Below are positions 1 through 7,600 of a DNA stretch of 34,608 nucleotides, in pieces. The stretch lies in assembly GCA_900320955.1 (NCBI GenBank), contig ONUN01000004.1, forward strand, positions 1-34,608, read 5' to 3'. Numbering within the stretch: the stretch's first letter is position 1; every line of letters begins with the position of its first letter. Below the pieces are notes generated by a model, which did not search any database, was not told the DNA's origin, and worked only from the letters and a program-made list of their open reading frames with translations. This DNA comes from an uncultured Methanobrevibacter sp. (GTDB lineage Archaea; Methanobacteriota; Methanobacteria; Methanobacteriales; Methanobacteriaceae). The position numbers were made by a program, and so were the translations under genes.

Positions 1-48
1 AATGACTATGATGTTGAGGAGTTGAAAAAACAAATCCTCAAAAAATAA
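1..48 (+). CDS. C-terminal end of an upstream gene (partial)
   Basis: The window opens inside a reading frame that codes for NDYDVEELKKQILKK and stops with TAA at 46-48. The charged, Lys-rich tail is typical of a soluble protein C-terminus, but too little is present to identify it. It reads in the same direction as the cluster that follows, with a gap of about 130 bp that contains promoter-like sequence, so it is probably a separate transcription unit. Confidence 0.55.
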   Translation, partial: NDYDVEELKKQILKK

Positions 49-82
49 AATTTTTTCCCGAAAACATCAATTTTACCGAAAG

Positions 83-100
83 CTTTATATATTACGTAAT
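83..100 (+). promoter_or_regulatory. Box A and palindrome upstream of the TPR/cold-shock gene
   Basis: An archaeal box A-like TTTATATAT (about 84-92) is overlapped by a perfect 10-bp palindrome ATTACGTAAT (91-100), where a repressor could block initiation. A second box A-like sequence, CTTTATACA near 139-147, lies closer to the start codon at 180 and could give a nearly leaderless transcript. Which box is used cannot be told from sequence. Confidence 0.4.
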
Positions 101-179
101 GACATAGTTATATATAATCATTTAAAAAAAATCATCTGCCTTTATACAAACGCCACATTAAAGATACATCACTAGAGAT

Positions 180-1340
180 ATGAATATAAGAGAAGATTTT
201 AAAAGAGCAAACGAACTTAAGTTTAGAGGAGATTATAAGGAAGCCTTGGAAATTTATGAAAGACATTTCAGGGAAAATCCTCAAGCATTCAAGTTCAAGG
301 ATAAGGAAAACTACGCCTGGATTTTATACAGAATCAACGTTCAGACATTCAAGGATGAAGATGATTTCTACGGCTCTGCAGAATTCATCACCCAGCTTGT
401 ACCTCAAAAGGACATGAACGTCAGCAAAAACTGCGTCTACACCACTGCAGTATTCAGCGTCCTCAATCAGCTGAATGATGACAATGACTACTTTTCAATG
501 ATTTGCTGGCTTGACAAGATCAATCCGGAACTTCTTGACGAAAAGCCTTTCAGAAGATACGGCAGAATCAACAAGTCCAAAAGGGAAAAGTTCTATGACT
601 ATGCATCAAGAGCATACTATAAGACCCAAGACTATGATGCCTGCATTGAAGTGTCAACCCATGCGCTTGAAAGCCTGAATTCATTCAGGGACGACGGAGA
701 CATCTGGCTTAAAAGAAACATAGGCATGTCACTCAAGGAATCCGGCAGACTCACCGAATCCCTGCCATATCTGCTTGAAGTCATCAAGGTCAAGCATGAC
801 TGGTATATCTACAGGGACATCGCCGAGGTCTACTGCATGCTCAAAAGGCCGCTTGATGCCCTTGAATACTGCTGTCCGGTTGTCCTTTCGGATGTTTCCG
901 ACTACAGCAAAATCAACATTTACTATCTGATTTACCGCATCCTCAAAGGCTTCAACGAAAAGCAGGCTCTCAAGCATGCCCAATACTTTTACCTTCTAAA
1001 AAAGGAAAAGGGATACTGGATTCCTGAAGATATAGAGAACTTGGGAATCGATGAGACACGGCTTGACAAGTTGCAGCTGAAAGGTGAAATAACCGAAATC
1101 TGGCAAGAATACAAGTTTCGAGACATCGAACCCAGTCACGGCACTGTCGTAAAGTTCATTGAAGAGAAAAACTATGGCTTCATCAGGCCTGAAAAGGGCA
1201 AGACCCTGTTTTTCCACGCAAGTGAATTTAAAGGCGACACAATATATGTCGGCCAGAAAGTCAAATTTTATACTCAAAAGGCATTTGACAGATCCAAAAA
1301 AAGAGAGTCCTTAAATGCCGTTTACATAAGGGCCGAATGA
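180..1340 (+). CDS. TPR-like protein with C-terminal cold-shock domain
   Basis: A 386-residue soluble protein. The first ~300 residues are helical and resemble tetratricopeptide-type repeats (for example 'RANELKFRGDYKEALEIYER' and 'AYYKTQDYDACIEVSTHALE'), a fold used for protein binding. The last ~68 residues (319-386) look like a cold-shock/OB domain: KNYGFIRP (330-337) matches RNP1 and LFFHAS (343-348) matches RNP2, the aromatic surfaces that bind single-stranded nucleic acid. The combination suggests an RNA- or ssDNA-binding protein with a protein-docking arm. There is no signal peptide or membrane segment. It is the first gene of the cluster to 3632. The start at 180 lacks a good ribosome binding site, so a short leader is possible. 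Domain calls are by eye; the cold-shock call is the stronger. Confidence 0.75.
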   Translation: MNIREDFKRANELKFRGDYKEALEIYERHFRENPQAFKFKDKENYAWILYRINVQTFKDEDDFYGSAEFITQLVPQKDMNVSKNCVYTTAVFSVLNQLNDDNDYFSMICWLDKINPELLDEKPFRRYGRINKSKREKFYDYASRAYYKTQDYDACIEVSTHALESLNSFRDDGDIWLKRNIGMSLKESGRLTESLPYLLEVIKVKHDWYIYRDIAEVYCMLKRPLDALEYCCPVVLSDVSDYSKINIYYLIYRILKGFNEKQALKHAQYFYLLKKEKGYWIPEDIENLGIDETRLDKLQLKGEITEIWQEYKFRDIEPSHGTVVKFIEEKNYGFIRPEKGKTLFFHASEFKGDTIYVGQKVKFYTQKAFDRSKKRESLNAVYIRAE

Positions 1341-1386
1341 TTTCGGCTCCAACCAAACCATTATTATAGAAATAGGAAGTGATAAT

Positions 1387-1725
1387 ATGAACGAAAATGA
1401 TTTAAAAAAATTGGAAAACCTGAACGAAAGATACACAGCAGTCAACATGACCGGATTCAAACTAGTCAATGAAAAAACCTCAAGGGACACAGTCCTGAAG
1501 CATATCGAACTTGATTTGAAAATCCTCAATTCAAATGACTTAATTACAAAACACGTAAGCAGAGTAATAATCAGAAGCGACTGCATCGACATCTGCACCG
1601 TGGACAACGGCACATATGCAAGCTACTTTTTCACAGAAGATGCGAAGTTCACAGCAAAATCCCTCAAGGAAGATGTCATGGCCATCTGCAGCAATTTAGA
1701 TGTCCATTTTGAGAACATAAACTAG
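1387..1725 (+). CDS. Hypothetical protein, 112 residues
   Basis: Not recognised. It is a small soluble protein, helical at the N-terminus, then mixed alpha/beta with a central segment 'VSRVIIRSDCIDICTVDNG' that looks like two beta strands. It has no signal peptide, membrane segment or metal-binding Cys pair. The start is supported by GAAGTGAT a few bases upstream of the ATG. It lies 46 bp after the TPR/cold-shock gene and 45 bp before the SseB-like gene, on the same strand, so cotranscription is plausible. No function is claimed. Confidence 0.7.
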   Translation: MNENDLKKLENLNERYTAVNMTGFKLVNEKTSRDTVLKHIELDLKILNSNDLITKHVSRVIIRSDCIDICTVDNGTYASYFFTEDAKFTAKSLKEDVMAICSNLDVHFENIN

Positions 1726-1770
1726 AATTTTTACTTCAGGCAAATGCCTGTTTACACTGTAGGTGATACA

Positions 1771-2691
1771 ATGAGAAAAGCAAGCATCCAACATATACAC
1801 TTGAGAAAGGCAATTGAAGAAATCAGAGAAATGGGAGATGAGGAAATTTCAGATGAGCTTTTTGAAAGGTTCATATCGGAGCTCAAGCATTCCTGCCTCA
1901 TAACTGCAGGAGACGTCAAAGGCGACACCATCAACATGATGACAGCAAAGACCAACCACGGGGATTTTGGAATGCTTTTTACAGATATGGATGAGTTCAC
2001 AAAGGCCTTTCCGGATTATGAAGTCGAGGCCCATGAAAATGTCTTTGCAGAATACATTGACCTTTTAATCAGATCAGACCTTAAGGGCTATGTCATCAAT
2101 GTCAAAAGCGAAGGGATACTCATTCCAAGGGACATGCTGGAGTTGTTCGAAACATTTCCCAAAAGCGTATACGACGGCACAGACTCATATACATCAGAGG
2201 AACTTAAAGGACTTAAGGATTCCATAAAAAACAGCGAACTGGAAAGATTCATCGAAAACCCCGAAAACATCGGAAAATACGAGGAGCTTTTCGACATGAT
2301 TTCTTCATCAACAATCCTCACCCTGATGCTTTCACCGGACGACCTTACGGAATATGTTGAAGATGGAGTCATTTCAATGGCCAAGACAGGACCTCTGGCG
2401 TTTCTCTACATTGATGAGGTCGGAGGAAACTATGCTGCAGTATTCACTTCAGAAGACAAGATTGCAAACGTCACCACACCGTTCAACAGATATTGCCAGA
2501 TTGTCAACCTTTCGCAGATGACCAATTTCATCCTCAACGATGACATGGACGGCATAATTATAAATCCCAATAGCGACAATATCCTATTGACAAGGGACAC
2601 ATTGCTTGAATATTCACCATACCTTGAGGTGACATGCAATGACCCCAAGCTGAACTCAGCGATACTGCACATGTTCCCAATGGAGGTATAA
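1771..2691 (+). CDS. Tandem SseB-like domain protein
   Basis: A 306-residue soluble protein if it starts at the ATG at 1771, where AGGTGAT sits 3 bp upstream; an in-frame ATG at 1744 has no such site. Two regions follow the pattern of SseB N-terminal-type domains: about residues 35-125 ('FGMLFTDMDEFTKAF' ... 'GYVINVKSEGILIPRD') and about 200-290 ('YAAVFTSEDKIANV' ... 'GIIINPNSDNILLTRD'). Each has the FTd.. strand followed by a G-(V/I)-I-(I/V)-N-P/V turn. The family is broad and poorly understood, so the call does not imply type III secretion. The stop is 3 bp before the next start codon, which indicates an operon with the zinc-ribbon genes. The internal duplication is visible; the family name is inference. 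Confidence 0.6.
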   Translation: MRKASIQHIHLRKAIEEIREMGDEEISDELFERFISELKHSCLITAGDVKGDTINMMTAKTNHGDFGMLFTDMDEFTKAFPDYEVEAHENVFAEYIDLLIRSDLKGYVINVKSEGILIPRDMLELFETFPKSVYDGTDSYTSEELKGLKDSIKNSELERFIENPENIGKYEELFDMISSSTILTLMLSPDDLTEYVEDGVISMAKTGPLAFLYIDEVGGNYAAVFTSEDKIANVTTPFNRYCQIVNLSQMTNFILNDDMDGIIINPNSDNILLTRDTLLEYSPYLEVTCNDPKLNSAILHMFPMEV

Positions 2692-2694
2692 AAG

Positions 2695-3015
2695 ATGATT
2701 GAATGCCAGATGTGCGACTGTGAAATAGATGAGGACGACATGCTAAGCGAATGTCCGTACTGTGAATGTGAAATCGACGAGGAGGTCTACTGGTGCGAAA
2801 ACTGCGAAACTCTTGTGGACTGCGAAGGCTATGAATGGACATGTCCCGAGTGCTTCAACGAGAAGCCTGAAGAAGATAAAAAAGACATTGAAATCATATT
2901 CACAAAAAGGCGCAGCGAATGTCCAAGCTGCGGAGCAGAAATTGACGACGAATACTGCGATGAGTGCGGATGGCCCGACGTCAACCAGGGTTGGGTAGGA
3001 GAAAACTACGGATAA
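2695..3015 (+). CDS. Zinc-ribbon protein A (long paralogue 1)
   Basis: A 106-residue acidic protein with 15 cysteines, including six CxxC pairs (ECQMC, ECPYC, WCENC, TCPEC, ECPSC, YCDEC), enough for three zinc ribbons. It ends with 'CGWPDVNQGWVGENYG', shared almost exactly with the long paralogue at 3158-3457. There is no signal peptide, so it should be cytoplasmic. Zinc ribbons of this kind bind nucleic acid or mediate protein contacts; nothing here points to catalysis. The ATG lies 3 bp after the SseB-like stop, implying translational coupling. It is the first gene of a duplicated long-short pair. Confidence 0.8.
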   Translation: MIECQMCDCEIDEDDMLSECPYCECEIDEEVYWCENCETLVDCEGYEWTCPECFNEKPEEDKKDIEIIFTKRRSECPSCGAEIDDEYCDECGWPDVNQGWVGENYG

Positions 3016-3033
3016 TCCATGGAGGTGTATAAT

Positions 3034-3150
3034 TTGATTGTATGCAACGAATGCGGACACTTGAACGACAATTCAAACACAGTATGTGAGAAATGCGGAT
3101 TTGACCTGACAGACAGCCAGGATTTTCTGGACTTTGACACTGAAGAGTAG
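3034..3150 (+). CDS. Small zinc-ribbon protein with TTG start (short paralogue 1)
   Basis: A 38-residue protein beginning at TTG (3034), preceded by a strong GGAGGTG at 3021-3027. The sequence opens MIVCNECGHLNDNSN and continues with a second pair, VCEKCG, giving one complete zinc ribbon followed by an acidic tail. It aligns without gaps to the start of the short paralogue at 3462 (MITCSVCGCLNDSSN..VCKECG), which is the main reason to believe it is real. It is easily missed because of its length and non-ATG start. It sits 18 bp after long paralogue A and 7 bp before long paralogue B. Confidence 0.75.
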   Translation: MIVCNECGHLNDNSNTVCEKCGFDLTDSQDFLDFDTEE

Positions 3151-3157
3151 TGAGTCA

Positions 3158-3457
3158 ATGATTGAATGCAATCTCTGCGGCTACAAGTTCGAAGAATCAG
3201 AAGCCCAATTCGAGTGTCCATACTGCGGAAGGGACGATATAGGCGACGGATATTTCGTATGTGAAAATTGCGAAAGCATCATAGACTGGCAGGGCAGTGA
3301 ATGGGAATGTTGGTACTGCCAAAACAATGGAGATACAAAAATGAGAGAAGAATACTGCGAATGCCCTAACTGCGGGGCATTGTTTGACGGTGACGTGTGT
3401 GACGAATGCGGCTGGCCTGACGTGAATCAGGGATGGCTTGGAGAGGAATACGGGTGA
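3158..3457 (+). CDS. Zinc-ribbon protein B (long paralogue 2)
   Basis: A 99-residue acidic protein with six CxxC pairs (ECNLC, ECPYC, VCENC, ECWYC, ECPNC, VCDEC). It is clearly homologous to protein A along its whole length, including the MIEC start and the 'CGWPDVNQGW' end. The ATG at 3158 is chosen over an upstream in-frame ATG at 3134 because it reproduces the paralogue's N-terminus and avoids overlap with the short gene. It probably forms three zinc ribbons. The divergence from A (shorter linker, different residues between pairs) suggests an old duplication that both copies survived. Confidence 0.8.
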   Translation: MIECNLCGYKFEESEAQFECPYCGRDDIGDGYFVCENCESIIDWQGSEWECWYCQNNGDTKMREEYCECPNCGALFDGDVCDECGWPDVNQGWLGEEYG

Positions 3458-3461
3458 TGCC

Positions 3462-3632
3462 ATGATTACATGCAGCGTATGCGGATGTCTTAATGACTCA
3501 TCAAATGCCGTTTGCAAAGAGTGCGGATCCGATTTGTCAGACAGCCCAGACTGGGGCAATGATTACGACGACGATTTGAACTACGACGATAGCGAAGAGT
3601 TCGGATATGCAGATGACGGCTATTTTGACTGA
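3462..3632 (+). CDS. Small zinc-ribbon protein (short paralogue 2)
   Basis: A 56-residue protein starting at the ATG at 3462, with GTGATG just upstream overlapping the previous stop; an in-frame upstream ATG at 3438 lies inside the preceding gene. Two CxxC pairs (TCSVCG, VCKECG) make one zinc ribbon. The tail is extremely acidic (runs of D, E and Y), longer than in the first short paralogue. A very acidic tail after a zinc ribbon could mimic nucleic acid or bind basic proteins, but that is speculation. It is the last gene of the cluster; the next gene has its own promoter. Confidence 0.75.
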   Translation: MITCSVCGCLNDSSNAVCKECGSDLSDSPDWGNDYDDDLNYDDSEEFGYADDGYFD

Positions 3633-3660
3633 ATGCAATTGGGCGCTTGCATTCGAAAAA

Positions 3661-3691
3661 CTTTATATGCCATCCATTAAAGACTTAATGG
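3661..3691 (+). promoter_or_regulatory. Promoter with operator-like dyad for the DUF2207-like gene
   Basis: Box A CTTTATATG (3661-3669) is followed by a perfect inverted repeat CCATTAA-AGAC-TTAATGG (3674-3691). With box A centred near 3665, transcription would start near 3691, so the dyad fills the space between TATA element and start site. This is where archaeal repressors usually act. Confidence 0.55.
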
Positions 3692-3704
3692 TGATGGTGA
3701 TATT

Positions 3705-4502
3705 ATGTTAGGTTTAGGAAACACCAAATACGATGAAAGCATTAAAGAAATTCCAAGCGACGATTCTTATCCTATGGTATCAATACTCTTTTCCAAAGAC
3801 AACGGGATAGATGTCAATGCGCTGTCACTTACAGTCCTTGACCTCATAAGCAGGGACCAGATCAGATGCCACATCGATTTGGACGATTCATATGAGGTCG
3901 GAAAGAAGCTTACCAGCGATGACATGGAAGTCATGAAAGGGATAACCCTCAGAATCGCAAACAGGGGAGAGCTCAAGACTTCAGAATCAGCAGCCATTAA
4001 CCTTCTAAAGAACCTGAACAAGGGAAAGAAATTCAACCTGAAGGCAATGGCAAAGCAGACCAACAATCATTCCATTGCAAACAAGTTCGAAAAGGACTTC
4101 AACGATTTCATAAAAGCCCTTAAAAATGAAAACGCCTATGACGGTGAAAACTACACAGACATCCTTAAAAACGGCAAGCTTACTGCTAAAGGAAATGAAA
4201 TCAAAAAGCAATGGAAAGTTTATGCGGATTATCTGAAATCCAAGGATTTGACAGAAAAATATCCTCCTGAGTCCGAAGAGGAAAGCACAGCACAGATTCT
4301 CTATGCAGCATGCTTTGATGTTGAGCGTGAAGCACTCAAAGCAAGAGAAAACAGCACTTCTCTAACAGATTTCATAGACAAGGATGGATATAAATTGTTA
4401 AACATCATATTCAACAATGCCTTGCTGAACGTTACCGAAAAAAGAAAAGGTGACGGAATATTCTATGGTGTCAATGACAAATACACCGTTCCGGGCGCAT
4501 AA
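3705..4502 (+). CDS. DUF2207 C-terminal-like cytoplasmic protein
   Basis: A 265-residue soluble protein. The opening (residues ~20-60: 'YPMVSILFSKDNGIDVNALSLT', 'VLDLISRDQIRC') and the later 'IKKQWKVYADYLKS' segment resemble the cytoplasmic C-terminal region of DUF2207 membrane proteins, where a winged-helix-like part is followed by a W-x-x-Y/F-x-x-YL motif. The membrane helices usual for that family are absent, so this is either a detached domain or only a distant relative. It has its own promoter with an operator-like dyad and a GGTGATGGTGAT ribosome binding site. Convergent with the large minus-strand gene at 4682. Confidence 0.5.
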   Translation: MLGLGNTKYDESIKEIPSDDSYPMVSILFSKDNGIDVNALSLTVLDLISRDQIRCHIDLDDSYEVGKKLTSDDMEVMKGITLRIANRGELKTSESAAINLLKNLNKGKKFNLKAMAKQTNNHSIANKFEKDFNDFIKALKNENAYDGENYTDILKNGKLTAKGNEIKKQWKVYADYLKSKDLTEKYPPESEEESTAQILYAACFDVEREALKARENSTSLTDFIDKDGYKLLNIIFNNALLNVTEKRKGDGIFYGVNDKYTVPGA

Positions 4503-4541
4503 TAATATTTCCTGGAAGGTGGAAATTTCATTATCATTTAG

Positions 4542-4609
4542 TGAAAGGAACGATTAATTATCATGTATATAATGAAATATGATTCATATTTTAATTAACA
4601 TTCCTTTCA
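4542..4609. terminator. Long inverted repeat between convergent genes
   Basis: TGAAAGGAA (4542-4550) pairs perfectly with TTCCTTTCA (4601-4609). Inside it TTAATTA (4554-4560) pairs with TAATTAA (4592-4598), and the loop contains another small hairpin (AAATATG / CATATTT). The structure lies between two genes that end toward each other and may help stop transcription or stabilise both 3' ends. Archaeal termination normally relies on T-rich tracts, so the role is inferred. Confidence 0.45.
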
Positions 4610-4681
4610 AAATAATGATTAACATATTCTTATTTTAATATTTTCTTAGATGGATGTAGATGTCCAGGCAAAAAAATCAAA

Positions 4682-7600
4682 TTATATTATATTTATTTTG
4701 ACAGTCTTGGTTGAGGATCTGAAGTTGGAATTGCCCTCAAACTTACACACCGCACTGTACCTGCCCTTTTTAGTCAGCTTGATTGCAAAAACTGCAACAC
4801 CTTTTGAATTGGTTTTGACCTTGTAGGTCTTCTTGTTGACAGTCAATTTGACAACGACATTTTTCATGAACCTGTTTTTATTTTTAAGTGTAACAGTAAA
4901 CTTTTTAGATTTTGATTTGGCTTTAAACGATTTTGCTGAAGCAGTAATTTTTAAAGCAGCCTTGCTGACAGTCACTCTGGATGTATGACTTGATGACCTG
5001 TAGATGTCATCGCCTTTAAAGGAAATTTTGGCATTGTATTTGCCTGCCGGCTCGCTAACACCCAATACCACACGACCCTTTGCATTTGTTTTTCTGGTGA
5101 AAACATCATCATTCAGCCTGACTGTAACTGATTTTCCACTAATAGCATTTCCTTTGCTGTCTTTAAGTGTAACGATAAGATTTTCTGAATCATCATATAC
5201 CATATTGACGTTATTGGCGCTTAAAACAGTGGCAACTTTGTCAACGGAAATATTTGCATCAACAAATGATGAGAGGTATATCATATCTTCACCAAACTGT
5301 ATTTTTGCTGCATATTTTCCAGGCAGAAGATCAATCGGCAGTGTTGCCACACCATCATTATCAGTTTTAAGAGCATAATCATTATCATTCAAACTGATTG
5401 AAATATCTTTTCCTTTCAAAGGAGCATTATTACTGTCCTTTAAAGTAATGGTTAAATTAGCTGAATCACTATAAATGATATTGATGTCATTGGCACTTAA
5501 AGCAGTAGCAACCTTATTAACAACAACATTTGAACTGACAGATGAAGCCAAATAAATATTATCTCCATTGAATCTTATTTTTGCAATGTATTTTCCTGGA
5601 ATTAAATCAACAGGCAGTGTTGCCACACCATCATTGCCAGTTTTAACAGTGAAATCATTACCATTCAAATTGATTGAAATGTCTTTTCCTTTCAAAAGAG
5701 CATTTTTATTATCTTTTAAAGTAATGATAAGATTGGCTGAATCACCATAAATGATATTGATGTCATTAGCACTTAAAGTGGTAGCGACCTTATTAACTAC
5801 AATATTTGAACTGACAGATGAAGCCAAATAAATATTATCTCCATTGAATTTTATTTTTGATGTATATTTTCCAGGCAAGAGATCAATCGGTAATGTTGCC
5901 TTACCATCATTGCCAGTTTTAAGAGCATAATCCTTACCATTCAAATTAATTGAAATATCTTTACCTGCTAAAACTTTGCCTTTAGCATCTTTTAAAACAA
6001 TGACTAAACTGGCTGAATCACCATAAACGATATTGATGTCACCAGCACTTAAGGCAGTGGCAAGCTTATTAACAACAACATTTGAACTGAGAGATGAAGC
6101 CAAATAAATATTATCTTCCTTAAATTGAATCTTAGCCACATATTTACCAGGAACTAAATCAACAGGCAATGCAACCTTACCATCATTGCCAGTTTTAAGA
6201 GCATAATCTTTACCATTCAAATTAATTGAAATATCTTTATCTGATAAAGCATTGCCTTTAGCATCTTTTAAAGCAACAACCAAATTGGCAGAATCGCCAT
6301 ATATGATATTGATATCATCGGCACTTAAAGCGGTAGCAAGCTTATTAACAACTACATTTGAACTGATAGATGAAACCAAATAAATATTATCTTCCTTAAA
6401 TTGAATCTTAGCCACATATTTGCCAGGAACTAAATCAACAGGTAATGTTGCCCTTCCCTGCTTGTCTGTAGTCAGTGTATAGGTTTTACCGTTCAATGTT
6501 ATTGCAATGCTTTTTGCTTCAAGAGCATGGTTTTTGCCGTCATTTAATAAAACCACCAGATTGGCAGAATCGCCGTAATCAAATCGGATGTCATTTGCAA
6601 TCAAGGAAGTAGCAATCTTTTTTATGAAAACATTTGCGGATGCAGATGATGACAGATAATTATTGTCGCCTGCATATGTTATGTCTGCAGTGTATTTTCC
6701 CGGAAGCAGATCAATCGGAAGTGTCGCATGTCCATTGTTGTCTGTTTTAATGACATGTCTGATGCCGTTTAAATTAACTGTTATCTCTTTTTCCTTAAGG
6801 GGATTGCCTTTTGAGTCCTTTAAATTTAAAGTTAAAAGAGAAGAGGAATTGTAGTCTGCTGTCACATCACCTGCTTCAATGACAGTTTTAAGCCCTACAT
6901 TGACAGTAAATGTCTTATGATAAAGGTTTGTGCCATCATTGTATCTTATCATGACTGTGTGACTTCCGAAAGAAAGTCTTTGAACTGTTGCCCTGAATTT
7001 TCCGCCGGTGACTGAAAATGTTTTTTCAACGATTCCGTCAACCAGAATGTATATTGTACCCCTGAAACCTTCAGGTGCTGTAAGTGAAATGTTTGCATAA
7101 GACCCAGGTTCGATTTGTGGGGAAACCTCGACTGTTATGTTTTTTGAGTTTTCGATTATTAGGACGTCATGAAGCATATGATATCTGCCGTCGATGTAGT
7201 CGAATTCAAGATAGAACCTGTTCATACCGGAAAAATTACTTGAAAGTGAAAGTGATGAATGTCCGTTGACGATTTTACCGCTAGCCAAGAGATTTCTCTT
7301 TTCGGTATTGTTGTATTCATATATATTGAAATTTCCATTAATCCACTGGTTTGTCTGTATCTCGATTGTGAAGTTTTCAGAGACGCTTGCATAATCGGGA
7401 GTTGTGATTTGAGGTGAAACGATTCCAGGCTTTCCGCTCATCTCGAGATTGCGAAGTATTGCATACTCGTCATAGCCAAGTATCTTGCCGTCCCTTCTCA
7501 CCTGTGTACCTGCCCAAACGTAAACCTCCTTGAAGTTATGTGCAATCGCATCCTCAAGTGCCTTTTCTATAAGCGGCCAGTATCTTGCTGCATCTTCGGG

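Noticed and set aside
1744-1770. Upstream ATG of the SseB-like gene
   Set aside because: AGGTGAT lies between this ATG and the one at 1771 at ideal distance for the latter, so the first nine codons are probably untranslated.
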